Positions 34,491 through 47,109 of a stretch of DNA of 64,000 nucleotides are shown piece by piece. The notes beneath the pieces are model-generated. The model was not told the origin of the DNA. It saw nothing but the letters and a program-made list of their open reading frames with translations, and made no database searches. The stretch comes from Certhia americana. Lineage: Eukaryota > Chordata > Aves > Passeriformes > Certhiidae. Position 1 is the first letter of the stretch, and every line of letters starts with the position of its first letter. A program made the translations under genes and the position numbers. The stretch is taken from contig CM031878.1 in NCBI GenBank assembly GCA_018697195.1, forward strand, positions 2,872,961 through 2,936,960, given 5' to 3'.

Positions 34491-36099
34491 ACGAAGGGAC
34501 TCCTGGGAAACTGAAGTAAAGATTACTGAATTTCTAGAAACACAGAAAATTCAATGACACAAACCAAAACCAAACCACATCAAAACCACCACCACCAACA
34601 ACAAGATTACCACATTTTCTCTTCTCCTTTTTTAAAACCTTGTGTGATTAACTTTAGACACAAACTCTAGAAAACTGTTTCAGCTAACAACAACACATTA
34701 AACTGGAGTCAAACTTTACATTGCAGCCCTTAGTGATCAACAACTGACTTGAGCATTAATGAACTAACTTTTCCATTAGGTAACAGCCAATAGATTGCTG
34801 CACTCTTATATTGTCTCTGTGTTCCAATGTCCTAGTTTTCTCCAACTGCTAATTTAAAATGCTTTTCAGTGTTGCAAAGAGTGTAGTTAACTGCTATAGA
34901 ACAATTTTATTGCCCTAAAACAGTCATATATTTGCATTCATTACTATGAGTCTTAAAACCTATTACTGATATAAAAGACAGGATAACAACATGAAGGGTT
35001 TGAAGGGCAGTAGATAATAGTCTGGAAAGGGCTCTGAAATGCCTGAAGTATCAGACATAAAAAAGCAATGATAAACAAGCTCATTATTTGTTAGTGATGG
35101 TTATGCTGGAAGGAACATTTTTTATATCATTTTTCTCCTTTTTAAAGTTTTATGGAGAATATATTTAAGTCCTAAGCTAAGTATAAATTAAACATGTTTT
35201 ACCCAGCTGTTCCGTTAAGAAATAGCAAGAACTAATGAGCTGTACAGTGGCAAAGCTGTTAAGGCAATCTGAAAGGACTCTATAGGGCAATCTCTGAAGT
35301 ATGAAAGAGAAAAGTCCCCTCTCTATAGTCATTTACTCCTTCTCAGACATTTGGGTTGAACTCAGCTCCACACCACCTTGAGCTATATGTGATCAGCAGA
35401 GACAATTCTGTCTGTTTTGCCAACCATAAAGGAGAAATATAACTGCAACATAAAGAGACATTCCTTAAATAAAAAGGTAAACTTCTAAACCTTATGGGAT
35501 GACAATTTTTAGGTCAGTTTTCAGGGCCTGATTTTTAAAGTGTTGACCAGATATTACTGTCAGAAGCTTTTCTTACAGATAGAGGTGAGCTGCCCATCTT
35601 CTCCAGAAATCAAGTCAGTGAAAGAACCTGACCTGTTGAGAAGTATGTATTTAAAGACAATATGTCCCTTGAAGTACCTTTCTACATATCGGTAGTTTTG
35701 AGATCATGTTTGATAGTCAGACACACCTTCTTCTTCCTTGTCTTGAAACTTTCTTCCTCAGGTATTAGCTGACTTGTTTTTTTAGCAATGACTACTCATA
35801 AAAGCTTTGGATTTTCACACAAACTGATTTAAACATAAGAGCCAACAAAAAGAACAGCTTGCAAGTGGACATTGTCATTGCAGAATAGACATTTTCATTC
35901 ATTTCTTTACTGATCCCAGTGTGAAATGTTTAATTCTGCTTGGCTTATTCTCTCTAGCAGTTAATATTGAACAGTTTTCTAATCTATATCCTTTAACTGT
36001 TGCACAGCATTACTTCTCAAATGGTTGCAGCTTCAAAATCAATAACACAACCAATCCTTACATATTCACAGGTTTTGAAAGTGTAAATATTGAACAACC
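34491..36099. other. AT-rich unique DNA, no gene seen
   Basis: AT-rich with an A/C-rich low-complexity patch at 34560-34605 (ccaaaacc/caccacc words). No transposon or coding signature. Confidence 0.5.
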
Positions 36100-36240
36100 C
36101 CAGCCTCTCAGCTCCCTCTGGGAAGAAGCTGAAAATACGAGCTTACCAGAGCACCTCATCTTGAAGGACGCGCTATAGAGAGGGGCAGAGAATATTTGAA
36201 TTAATCACCTCGAGATTATATACCGTTTTGCCATTACAAA
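36100..36240. other. CpG-retaining unique block, candidate conserved element
   Basis: A short block holding several CpGs (36138, 36169-36172, 36211, 36224) within CpG-poor DNA. It includes GGACGCGCT and CCTCGAG words and a GAATTAATC word. No repeat or long frame explains it beyond the end of an 85-codon + frame (35921-36178) that has no recognised motif. Confidence 0.28.
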
Positions 36241-37042
36241 CCAATATGGGACATAGGGATTTATCAAATGATTGCAAGGATGTACTCCACTTCTATTCCC
36301 TTCCTGAAACATGAAGAAAAAACTCAAATTTTTTGTGCGTATGTGTGGTTGGTTTTTCAAAATCTGATTTATCTTAGCATGTTTGATTAATCCCCAAAGT
36401 TTCTATGATATCTAATGCAATGATCCAGACTGCATAAAATTAATAAATAGGTAGCATAGCATTTTCTCTTTATTGTTATCATCATTATCTTTGACATTAT
36501 CATTATTCATATTAATATTGCTGCAGTTGTTGTTGTGATTAAAGCATCCTCATTCCTAAACAAAGTTTTATCAGCATAAAAATCTTATTAGGAAGGGATA
36601 AATATGTGCTTAGTTGGTGCTTGACATAAATTTTAGACTCTCTTTATAACTTATGAAGAAAAATTCACCTGGCCTGGTTTATAAATCCACTTTAGGATTT
36701 TGACTTGTCCCAAATATGTCTGGAGACAGCAATGTCCATTGTAGATGCTTCTGTTGGATGACACCCACCAGTTACAGGGGATGGTCTATTTCCAAAGTAT
36801 TCAGGCACCTTTTGTTCTTAAACCCCACATAAAACACAACTAAGAAAATTTTTTTTATGGTGTTAATAGGATGTAGAAACCTGTTCCACTGTGATTTTGA
36901 TTTAATGAACTCCATCTCATATATTATTAGTCTGTCACAGAATAGCCCCATGAATCTGTAGCTTTACAATCAGCAATGAGCAAAGTAAGTTATGAAGGAC
37001 CTTCCTCACCCATCAAAGAAAAAATAACCATGCAGTGAGGGA
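36241..37042. other. AT-rich unique DNA, no gene seen
   Basis: Contains scattered ATT/TTAT words (36470-36535) and no recognisable element or coding frame. Confidence 0.5.
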
Positions 37043-37312
37043 CATTGAGAATTGTAGTGAAAGAGAGTAGACAGGTAAAAGAAAAAGTAAGAAAAGTGAA
37101 AAAAAAATTTAAAAAGAAAGAAGAAAAGGGGAAAAAAAGGGAAAAAAAAAGAAAGAAATGGAAGAGAAAGAGAAAGAGAAAGAGAAAGAGAAAGAGAAAG
37201 AGAAAGAGAAAGAGANNNNNNNNNNAGAGAAAGAGAAAGAGAAAGAGAAAGAGAAAGAGAAAGAGAAAGAGAGAAAAGAAAAAGCAAAATAATAAAATTA
37301 AAATATGAAAAA
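37043..37312. repeat. purine-rich (GAAAGA)n tract with assembly gap
   Basis: A/G-only low-complexity DNA at 37070-37160 grows into a pure GAAAGA repeat on both sides of a gap of ten N (37216-37225). The frames across it (Arg/Lys on +, Ser/Leu on -) are artefacts. The true repeat length is unknown because the gap lies within it. Confidence 0.93.
37216..37225. other. assembly gap (10 N)
   Basis: Ten consecutive N inside the hexanucleotide repeat. A round number at a repeat suggests a placeholder and not a measured length. Confidence 0.98.
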
Positions 37313-37689
37313 GAAAAAGAAATTGCTGTTTTGAATTTTTGATAGTTTTTATTCAGCTGTGCTGGAGCATCTGAACCCACCAATCTTCACTGTATTTTGG
37401 ACACCTGGGGGTTTGCTTTGGCTGTATACACATGCCAAGAGTGTTTTTTAAAAGTAATTGACAGGACAAATAAAAAGCTATTTAAACACAGGTAGAATAG
37501 AAAAAAATAGAGCCCAAAGCTTCCATAAATATTATTCCAAGTTTGTATTATTGTAATTTTACAGTTATTGGGACATTTTTATTTTCTTCAGACCTAGCAC
37601 TGATTTATTTTAATTGTTTTTTGAACTGCAAATTACTTTTGTTATTACTTAGTGCTAAAGAAAAAGCGGCTATAAATAGTGTGTGAGAA
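37313..37689. other. AT-rich unique DNA
   Basis: Nothing recognised; AT-rich with short A and T runs. Confidence 0.45.
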
Positions 37690-38300
37690 ACACCACAATT
37701 TTAATAGAAGCCAAGATGACCTCAGGTGAGTTATCAGCTGATCACTTTGTGTTAATCAATCTCACTGTAGTAATGATCAGGCGCAAATCATTCCCTAACT
37801 CCTTTAAAAGGACGAAGTGTTTTAAAGAGATCCAAACACTGCTGAGGAATCAGTCAGGCTCTCCAGGCTGGGTACCAGGGGTTAAAGTGTGTGGGATGCA
37901 GTCATGCTATGTAACGTGGTGGGACTGAGGCTAACACAGTCATAGATGGATCACCCAGTCTGCAAATGGTGATTCCTCATAAATCATTATGAAAAATAGA
38001 CTGACTCTGCCAGTTCATAAATTCAAGGCAAGTGTCTATTTCCATAAGGCCCAAGCAGACAGGCAGTGTTAGGGATGCAAACATGCCACCACCACATGCA
38101 GTAGTTAATGTGTTAGCATTTTAACAAATTGAGCCACTTCACTGGCCTATTTATCAGTTCAAGCTATTTAGAAATGTTGCTACCATATGTTGTCCATTGA
38201 AATGAATGCTAAACACTGCATTTATAAATGGTAATTTATGACTCATAAACGTCTCAGCTATTAGAGTCATTCTGCCACTGTGACTGGAATTGATAGCAGT
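37690..38300. other. candidate conserved non-coding block
   Basis: Non-repetitive sequence with CpGs at 37781 and 37812 and a run of balanced sequence from 37980 to 38300 containing TAAT-type words. A frame at 37683-37928 (81 codons) lacks recognised features. The call is an impression from composition, with no alignment behind it. Confidence 0.25.
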
Positions 38301-41186
38301 TTCTGCACTTCATGTTTTGTTTTTTTCACTACCCTCATTTCAGGAATATCGTTGATATTAAAGCTTTAGTGCCTCATAGAGGATGTTATTTAAAAGACTT
38401 TGTGTGTTAGAGAGAGGTTGTTTTTGTAGGCTACCCACCCATAAATTGATTTCAGTTTTTGAGTAAACTTCTAGGACTAAATATTTTAAAAAGGACCTCT
38501 GGAGTATGAGAAGGGATCAACTTTCAGTTTAATATAACTGAAAAAACCCTCAAAAAACAAATAAGGTCTTTTTTACCTTCCCTGCAAAGCCTTTTCCCAA
38601 ACTATATTTACTTTGGTACAGAGGAGACGAGCATGAAGTTCCATCCTCTTAAATCTCTCCCATGACAAAGTGCAAGTGCTGAGACAGATTTGATGTTACT
38701 TAGCCTTGAAATTAACTTTTGGTAAAAATTCCTGACTTGATATTTTAAATATACATTATGAAAACATTATCTATGTGTTTTCCTGTGAATACTGTTTCCT
38801 AGTGATAAAGAGCCACAGACATTCTTGTTGAAAACTGAACTTGTCAGAAGGGGTCATTTTTATCAAGTAGGTTGATTGCAAATTCCAAGGTGCTTTTAAG
38901 GCTAAATTTTCAGAAGGCCTTTGGAGTGCCACTCCAAAATTGAAATAATCTGTAAGTTTCATGACCAGAAGTTTGGTGAGTATAATTTTCTATCACAAAG
39001 AACATCTTGATAGGTCAGCTCCTTCTGTTCAGAGAGATCTTCACATGGCATGAATGTCTCTCAAGAGGGGACTAAAGAAAAAGCCATATGATGTCATTTA
39101 GAAAAAAAAACAACCTTGATATTTAAATAGGTCTAATTAAACAGATGGAATTTCAGCTCTGGAAAACACTCTTATATGTTTCTTATGTTTCTGTACAAAT
39201 ATCCAAAGGCATTCAAAGAAATAAAGTCTAGAAGGACTATCTCAAAACTACATCCACTGTCTACAAATATAAATCTCATGCCTGTGAACACAGATACACA
39301 CCTCACTACTCTTTCTGAAAATTTCCCCAGAATATACAGATGATTTCTGTAGAGCTGTCTGCATTAACAAGACTGATGAAATATGTATTATTGTATGTCA
39401 CCAGTCAGATTTGAAACATCCCTGAAGATACTGTACTGGTACAAACAGCTCTGTTTTAGTGCTCAAAGATGGATTTTGTACAGAACAGTCCCCAGTCAAC
39501 ATGAGCCAAGCAATAACGATGCAAATCCTCCAACCAACATCTTGGTGTAGGAACAAGATTTACACCTTGGTGCTAAATGTGTTTTATTTATTCAGAGATA
39601 TTATCTATTTCAAAACTTCAAAAGAGTTATTCATGAAAATCTGCATTTGTTTCCCTGGCTGCTAGGCAGGCTGGGTTACAATGGATAACAACAGATTTTA
39701 CCTTTTTTCTCCTTCTTGAGTATGGCCCATGTGACTACAGACAAGGCTTTTGGCCCTCCATGTTTTATTCTTCTGTGGAATAGAGAGAATTTATCCTTCT
39801 CAGAGGGTTTGTAAAGGACAAAACTGTACCTGAGTGTGGCATACTCAAATGGTATGACTGTGATGCTCAAGGCAATGGATGGAGAGAAAATCATTCAACA
39901 TAAAATAATCAGAATTTTAGGTCTGATATTAATCTCATGAGAACCTAGTTCTCAGCTTAAGGAGTTTGATAGTATTGTCTGAAAAAAACCCTACCTCAGG
40001 ATCCTGAAATCTCTTTTCATGTGTAGAATAATACTGTCAAGTAGCCTCTATTATTACAATGAAATTAAAAAAGATGTTATCTGCTCTTTGGGGCTGCAAG
40101 TACAGAGGATGTGGAAAAACAGTCTTCATTAAAAACAGGATGTATGGAACAGATGACATGAAAAGCAGCTATTAAATGGATTTGTTATCAGTGGCAATAA
40201 TACTAAGAAGTTCTTTTACAATAGTTACAAGGAAACATCTTTGAAATATCTTCTGCAAGCATTAATTCAATCTAAAAATTAAACCTCTGCAAACCAAAAA
40301 AAAATATTTTATCAGCAGAATGCAAGGAAACAAAATTAGTTGCTCAACACGCTGACATTCAGAACACAAAATACAGAGAAGAAGGCAAGCCTGGAGCTCT
40401 CTCTTGCCCAATTTTAACAAGCATTTTGGGATATTATATGTTGAGTTTCTAGTTTGCGTTGTGAGTGTTATGGCTTTTACAGCTGACGTGGAGTCTTGTG
40501 TGGTCAGCTGATGAGTGAGGGTGTTGAAGGAAATAGATAAGGTATCATGCAGTTTTACTTTCCCTTTTAAAGTGTTGTTAATTGTGCTATGAAAATGCCA
40601 GTTTGGAGTTGTTTCTTCAGTTTTTTGGGGAACCTTTCTGTTTCCTCCCTCATATGAAAATAAATAGATTTTTTGAGTTCCAACAGAAAAAAGCAAAATG
40701 CTGTAATTGCCATTGAAATGGTTCCTCTAGAGCCTATGTTTTATTTATTTTTTATTCAAAACAACATCTGTTTGTTTGTTTGTTTTAATGCTTGTGAAAT
40801 GCCAAAACAATTCATCTATTTATTTAACAAAGGCCAAATTAAACTCAGACTTGAGAGCTTGACTTTCAGAAGTGCAGGTCACTTGCTGCTCTGGCTAAAG
40901 TTAAAATCACATTCATGAACTCAACACCTCTGATGCATGAAAATGCTACTTAGAAATTTTTAATTTTGCTTTAACAAGTGCATTAAAATATTTGCAACCA
41001 GGGACTGAAAAATGAAAAAAAAAGAAAAAGCACATTGTGGAGAACAAGTTGGAATTCTGGTCCCTTATGTATTGCTAAATTTGAACATCAATTCTTTACA
41101 TCAAGTGTCATTTTTATTAAAAATCATAAAAATTAAAACAAACAGACAGCAGATGTCAAAGAATATTTTCTGTCAAAAAAAACCAC
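38301..41186. other. AT-rich unique DNA, no gene seen
   Basis: No repeat family recognised. The - strand frame at 40262-40696 (144 codons) is the longest outside low-complexity DNA. It has no recognised domain, and one frame of that length is near what chance allows in 64 kb. A TTTG-rich patch lies at 40766-40784. Confidence 0.45.
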
Positions 41187-41210
41187 TTTTTTTTTTTTTT
41201 TTTTTTTTTT
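41187..41210. repeat. poly(T) run, 24 bases
   Basis: An uninterrupted run of 24 T. No recognisable retroposed body is attached on its right side. Confidence 0.9.
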
Positions 41211-41907
41211 CTGAATAGAAAATTTGGAACCTGCTCTTAGCTTCTACTGCACCTACCTTTTCTGTGGTCCTACTATTAATGTGTGAGGGAAAAAAAAAAC
41301 AAACCATGGCAGTACTATTAAAATGGGGTAAAACACTGAATTAGTAATAGTAATTCCAATAAAAATTTGGATTATTTTTTTCTACTCAATATTTTATGCT
41401 TAATCTTCTAGTGGTAATGGCACATAAAAATGCAGAGAATAAATTAGATATTATGTTTTCAAAGTGAAGTTTATTCATTTTGAACAAGGTGTCAAGGGAT
41501 TAAACACACACAGTTTGAGTATGTTACATTGACTTGTGATGTCTAATAAAGTCAATGGGGACAAGTGGGCATTTGAAAAGAATGATTAATTTGGTCCATC
41601 TTCAGTGTCCTGAGACCATGAGGTGAACTGTGCCCTAGTCTGACTGTTCCCAAACTGACAGCAAAAGGAGTCTAAGGTGTCTAACATATGATGTGATATG
41701 ATATGACGAGAGTTTTATATTTTGATATGCCATATGATCCAGAGTTTTATATTTTTTCCCCTTTTTTATTCAATGAATCCCATAAAGAAAGATTTTTTTC
41801 AACTTTGATGGTTCTCCCAATAGCCATAAGTTACAGGAGCATCCAGGAGAACACTGACAAAAAAAACAGATTTCCTTTAAAATGATAAAAATCCATGAAA
41901 TCTCTTT
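41211..41907. other. AT-rich unique DNA with a small duplication
   Basis: Contains a direct repeat of about 15-20 bases (agagttttatatttt at 41709-41723 and 41741-41755, period 32). Nothing else recognised. Confidence 0.45.
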
Positions 41908-41990
41908 CACAGGATCACAGAAAGGTTTGAGTTGGAAGGGATTTTAAAGTTCATTGTGTTCCAAACCCCTGCCATGGCCAAGATGCCTTC
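41908..41990 (-). mobile_element. CR1 LINE 3' end (outer part, split copy)
   Basis: It starts 'caggatcacagaaaggtttg', then 'agttggaagggattttaaag' and 'cccctgccatggcc': the reverse of the CR1 3' terminus. The CR1 sequence stops near 41990 and resumes about 450 bases later, so this is one half of a copy split by an insertion. Confidence 0.88.
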
Positions 41991-42441
41991 TGGAGGTTGA
42001 CCTCCATAGAAACAGAAGAACAAAGACCAGGCAGAGCAAAAGGATAAAGCAGGGATTTATTAAAAGGCCTCACTGTGTACTCCTGGGCAGCACAAGAGCC
42101 CAGTGGGGCCACATCCAAGGTGCACTTAAAATGGTCACAAAATGGAGAACAGATCACAAGTTCTCACACTTTTATAAATTCTGATCCATTAGCATATTAG
42201 AATCAATTGTCCAACCACAGCTTCAGGTTATGAAGCTCCATCCTCCTTGGTTTTTCTTCTCACTTCACCGTTGCTTTTGTTCTTGGGCCTGAAACTTGTA
42301 TGGGTTGTCCTTGGTCCCAAGATAGAAAAGGAATTTTTTGTCTTCCCTACTCTGAGAGCTCACCAACACTTAATGTGAAGCCCACAGCTATGCAATAAAA
42401 CAGCACAGAATCTGAAAAATATAAATCTAAAATTTTAGATA
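41991..42441 (-). mobile_element. solo LTR inserted into a CR1 copy
   Basis: About 450 bases interrupt a CR1 element. On the - strand they contain AATAAA in 'ccttttaataaatccc' (from 42053-42068), followed by a T/C-rich R-U5-like stretch (gctttatccttttgctctgc), the layout of a retroviral LTR 3' part. Both outer edges abut CR1 sequence. The CR1 motif ending ...ccttc occurs on both sides (41976-41990 and 42445-42459, diverged), so the exact boundaries and the target duplication are ambiguous by roughly 15 bases. No viral genes are present. The insertion must be younger than the CR1 it splits. Confidence 0.7.
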
Positions 42442-42580
42442 TCAGGCAGGGACACCTTCCCAGGTTTCTCCAAGCCTGGATGTGAACATTTCCAGAGATG
42501 GGACATTTAGCTTCCCTGGACAACCTGTTCCAGGGTGCCTTACCACCCTCACAGTAAAGAATCTGACCTTAAAACTATTA
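42442..42580 (-). mobile_element. CR1 LINE 3' region (inner part, split copy)
   Basis: The CR1 sequence resumes with 'caggcagggacaccttccc', 'agagatgggacatttagc', 'ttccctggacaacctgttcc' and 'ccaccctcacagtaaagaa', in the order expected right after the part at 41908-41990. It fades at about 42580 into A-rich sequence. It is 5'-truncated. Confidence 0.88.
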
Positions 42581-44659
42581 AAAAACCCCAAATAAATAAT
42601 AAAATAATAATAACAACAAAAAGGAAGATAAAATTAAATTACTGGAATGCAAGTATCAGTGAGTTTTTTCTGGAAATATTGCTCCTCAAGAAAATTATCT
42701 AACTGTTTTGTAGGTAGGTATAAGCTTCAGGGCATCTGTTGTGGTGGAGGAATTCACAAAACTGGAAATAATATAGTCAGCTCAGAAAAGAGGAGCCCAC
42801 TCAAACCTCAAACTGTGTTGTAACAGCTTCTGAATTCTATTGCCAACTCCACAGGGAACCTCTGAGTTGTTGACAAATTTTAGGGTATACACACAGGTTT
42901 CTAAATATGGATTTATAAGTTTAATTTTAGGGATTTTTTTTCATCCTGTGTTTTGGATCCTAGCAGGATGATGATATAGTATTGAATTTCTTTCCACAAC
43001 CAACAGAATGAAGTTTTTTTTAATCCTTTATGTAAAGATTTGACTAAAGAGTGATCTGTAAATATTTTCTGTTATTAATGCTAATTTCCCAATATGATTA
43101 TTCACTATAATATTCTTAATGAATAACAAGAAACTGTGGCAGCCAGAAAATGAAAGAGAACACATTGCTACATCTTTTCAAGAACATTTTTCTCACTGTT
43201 GTCTGATATTGCAATGGCTGAAATTATCAATTTTCAAAAGCTGTGGCTGTGTTCCAAGGTGACACCAAATCTCAAAAGCGTGAAGGCAAAGATCTGTCCC
43301 ATATCAGATGGGGCAAATACTGGATTTTCAGGAGCTTTTTACATTTTCTTTGAAGCACACCTTAATAGTCATATGAATATTCTATTCCATCTGGCCATTG
43401 TCACCAACAATTCAGAAACCCAGGGATGGGCTACAAGACAAGGTAGAGACTTTTCTCAGTCAATCAAACTCTGTTAGAAACTTAGAAACTTCAGTGTCTG
43501 GAATTCTTTGAGCTAGATATTTGTATTTAATAGAGAGATATATTCTGCAGGACTTTGTGAAACCTAGTCTCTCCTTGAGCTGGTATCAACCTGTAGCACA
43601 CACAGCATCCCATGGCACCTTAAATACGTGTTGTGCAAAGCTGAAATTGCTCTTGTTTCTCCAAAAGTCACCCTCTGAAAGGCTCTTTTGATACCCATAA
43701 TTTTTGCATTATAAGATGCAGTAGAAATCTTCCCATTCTTGCTTCTCCATGCCACAACTTTACAGACCTCTGTCCTAGTTTCCTTCAACTGGAATTTTTC
43801 AGGCTGGATATTCCAAAGTATCTCAGTCACTCCACATGTAAAACCCGTTTGCATCCTCTCACCTGTCTGACCACTGTTCTCTGACCATCCTTGATTGACA
43901 CATTGAAAACAATGAGATTTTGGGACATAAGACTCCATGCTGATAGTCTAGCCCAGCTCCTGGGGGTCTTTCTAGCCAAGTCAAGCTGTGGTAATCTGTT
44001 CATGGTGACTGACAGGACTTTCATTGCAGATATTTTCATTTTAGGGATTGCTTTTACACTCACTGGAGAACTATTTCACAGATAAGTATGCACCTGAATC
44101 TGAGCTGTCTCCCTGAAACTTCATTAATTTAATTTGTTTCACTTCATTAAGCTGAGGAAGAAAAAGGAAACAAACCTTATGAAATAAAATCAAAATCACC
44201 TTGTTGGTTATAGCCTTGTCTCTCCATCATAGGGAGAGTTGTTTCTTTTCACACAAAAATGTGTGCTCTTTCTTAGGGTTTGAGATAAAAATAATTGTTG
44301 CCTCAAGTCTTTTAGTTCTTTCTTGTGTGGCCAAGGAAAAATGGTTTTGTCTCAGACACAGTAGGGCATCTCTATTTGTAATCTTAATGTGAGAGCTTAG
44401 TTTGACTACCAATACAAAAACTAGTAGCAGAGCAGCCTGTTGTGGTAAAGATGCATTGGTGCTATGTCTTCTACACTGGCAGATGGTTAGAGAGCACACT
44501 AATAAATGTAGAACTAAAAGAGTGATTGATTTTGGCTCGGAAGGTATAACAATGGAAGAGGTCATAAAACAGAGAGGTTTCTATGGGAATGTGTAATTTT
44601 CTTTATGGCCCTTTGGCTTTCTTCATAATTGCTAAGTCCACACAAACTTATGGGGGCAC
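42581..44659. other. AT-rich unique DNA, no gene supported
   Basis: Begins with an A-rich patch (42578-42635). The - strand frames at 43564-43938 (124 codons) and 43827-44063 (78 codons) overlap in different phases and read somewhat protein-like, including several Cys. I recognise no family, and a frameshift would be needed to join them. No transposon signature seen. Confidence 0.4.
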
Positions 44660-44900
44660 AAATCACAGATTCAGGAGTGCTTGGAAGGGACTTCTGGAAG
44701 CATTGAGTTCACACCACCTCTCTAAGCACACCCAATTAGATCAATTTCCTCAGTGCATTGTATAGTCAATCTGTGAACATCCCCAAAAAAGGAGATTTCA
44801 CCCAGACAACCTGCTAAAGTACTTCACCACCCTCATCACCATCTAGATTTTTTTTCCAAATAAATAACCAAAATATCCCTCCTCTAACTTTCAGCAACTC
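44660..44900 (-). mobile_element. CR1 LINE 3' region (older, diverged)
   Basis: It starts 'aatcacagattcaggagtgc', then 'ttggaagggacttctgg' and 'gagttcacaccacctctc', and later 'ggagatttcacccagacaac' and 'ttcaccaccctcatcac'. These are the reverse of CR1 3' blocks in the right order but clearly diverged. The right edge is uncertain and could reach about 45060. Confidence 0.78.
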
Positions 44901-46929
44901 CAGTTTCTCTACGCACAGGTGGCTGCAGACAGCAGTAAAATCCAGCTTATTCTTCTTTTAAGGTGAAACTTTCACCTTCTCCTTATGTCTCACAAGTTTT
45001 CTCCCCCTGATCATCTCTTGCTTGCACAACCCTGAATGATGCACAGGAACACTTCTAACTCCTGCTCAGCCTTTTGGCCATCAGAATTCTCAGCTACTTC
45101 TTGTCAAAGCTGCTCCTGTTTGCTCAGCCCTCCCATCCTAAAAACCAGATAGATTGGGAGAGGGATTGTTTCCCAAAAGCAGACATTTTTTCTTCATGAA
45201 CTGTAGAGTCTAGAGCAATCTAGAATGATTAGCTCATGTGTAGTTATTGATATTGAAAATACCCAAGCTTCAAAGTTCCTGCACTTGATTGATAAAAAGT
45301 ATGATTTTGTGGAAAATATGTTAATAATATTAAATTAGAATTATAGAGAGATATCATAGAGGGATGTCAAGGAGCAAGACTACATAAAAACATAAGGAAA
45401 GATTGTCTTCCTTCTTGGGCTCTTGCTTAGATTTATCTATGAAAGTTAAATTGCTTCCTAGGAACTTCACACAAGACTAAGATTCCTAGAAGAATAGATT
45501 ATCTTGCCTGCTGTTTGACCATTTTATGCCAGGCTTGTAAATAAAACAAATTACAGTTAGAATACATATACCAGGGAATTCTTTCTTATTCCTCTTAAGA
45601 AACAAACATGTTTATGTGATCACTGACATCAAACTAAACAGTGAAATATGGAGGTATAGTGAAACAATATTTTAATTTCCTTTTAACTTCAGTTTCCCCT
45701 CCCCATTTTCCTACATTTATTGCAAACTTCTTTCTTTTTTCCTAGTTCTTGGCTCTGAACCAAAGAGGAGTGCACTGAGGAAAGACAGCCCACATCCTAT
45801 TGAAAGCAGCTGGTTTAAGAACAGCCTTACAATTTGCTATCATAAACATCCACCCGACACTTCTGTGAAGTTCATTTTGTTTCATTCAAAATCACTCTTT
45901 ATTTCACAGTGGTGTAGTGATAATGGCAGAACAATAACCTTTTTAGATATTCAGCAGGTTCCTACCTAGTGAAAAACACTTTAAACATCAGTTAAAGAAA
46001 TAGGCATATATTTTCTGTGAAAGATTTTTCCTCCATCTGTTCAGATAGTGCATTTTCCAACTAAACTATCACCAAGCTTGATATCTTAGGGGAAAAAAAA
46101 ACCCCTGAATTAATCTAAAACAACAGTGCAAATTCTAAGAAAAGTAAAAAAACCCTCATCACTTTGTGACTTACTGAACTGGGAAACAGATGATTCCACT
46201 TAACACAGAAGAGTTATGTGGGATGTGTCAGCTTTGCAACACAGTGGTCACTTCAGTTTTGATTAAGGCACTTTTTTTCTTACTTCTTAATGTAGAATGA
46301 GCACAGATGTAATAGAGCTCATCCTTAGTCATGATGTAATTACAGACCATGGAAACTTTTACACAGCTCTGTTAGAGCAGGATGGGTAATAAGGACAGAC
46401 AGAGGAGTGGAAATAAGTTCTCAGAGGAGCTGTCATTATCAGAGATGTGCTAGCAACAGCACTAGAACCAGTCCTGCAGTGAAAAGTAAAGAACAAACAA
46501 ATCATTCCAGGATGATGTAGGCCAGAATGTAGGAGTACTGCTCAGAAAACACACTAGAAGCCCACCTGGAAGGGACTGGGATTTTCCAGGCGTCTTAGCC
46601 ATCAGCCCAGTGAACACAGTAACACCCAGGAAAAGTAAGGGACAACAACACTAAGTCCCTGACCCACAAATGTAACTAAACTCTGCATTGTTGGAGTGGT
46701 TTAGCAGCATCAGGACCTTAATCTCCAACAAAAAATATTTGGAGCTTTGGTGTTCAAAATGAAGTTAGTTATCCAATACTCTTTTATAAGCAGAAGAAAA
46801 TTTAAAAGGGAAAAAAATTACTGAGGAAATTTTTTGTCTTGTTTAAAGACAGGCCTATGGGATGGGTCAAGCAATACACCTGTTGGCATATTGAGTCTCC
46901 TCAGTTGGATGAAAGGGCTCCAGCCCAGT
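44901..46929. other. AT-rich unique DNA, no gene seen
   Basis: No further element with a clear signature. Short frames only, none above 60 codons reported as meaningful. Confidence 0.5.
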
Positions 46930-47052
46930 AAATAGGTCTAGTTTGAGCAACCTGTCTAGTGCCATGTCCCTGTCCATGGTAGGGGGCTTGAAATGAGGTG
47001 AAATCTAAGGGCCCTTGCAGCTCAAACCATACTATTATTCTGTGAAGCTATG
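46930..47052 (+). mobile_element. CR1 LINE 3' terminal fragment
   Basis: 'gtttgagcaacctgtctagtg', 'ccctgtccatggtagggggc', 'ctaagggcccttgcagctc' and the ending 'ttattctgtgaagctatg' mark the last 120 bases of a CR1 in + orientation. It lies just upstream of a second + strand CR1. Confidence 0.88.
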
Positions 47053-47109
47053 AAACTGAAATGTGAATACTCAACTGATTTACAGTAAACAAAACCTTGC
47101 TTTCCCCTG

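Noticed and set aside
37006..37383. 125-codon Ser/Leu-rich minus frame across the N gap
   Set aside because: Translation of the GAAAGA repeat and of N bases.
40262..40696. 144-codon minus-strand frame
   Set aside because: No domain, no splice context, AT-rich DNA. About one frame of this length is expected by chance in 64 kb read in six frames (rough estimate).
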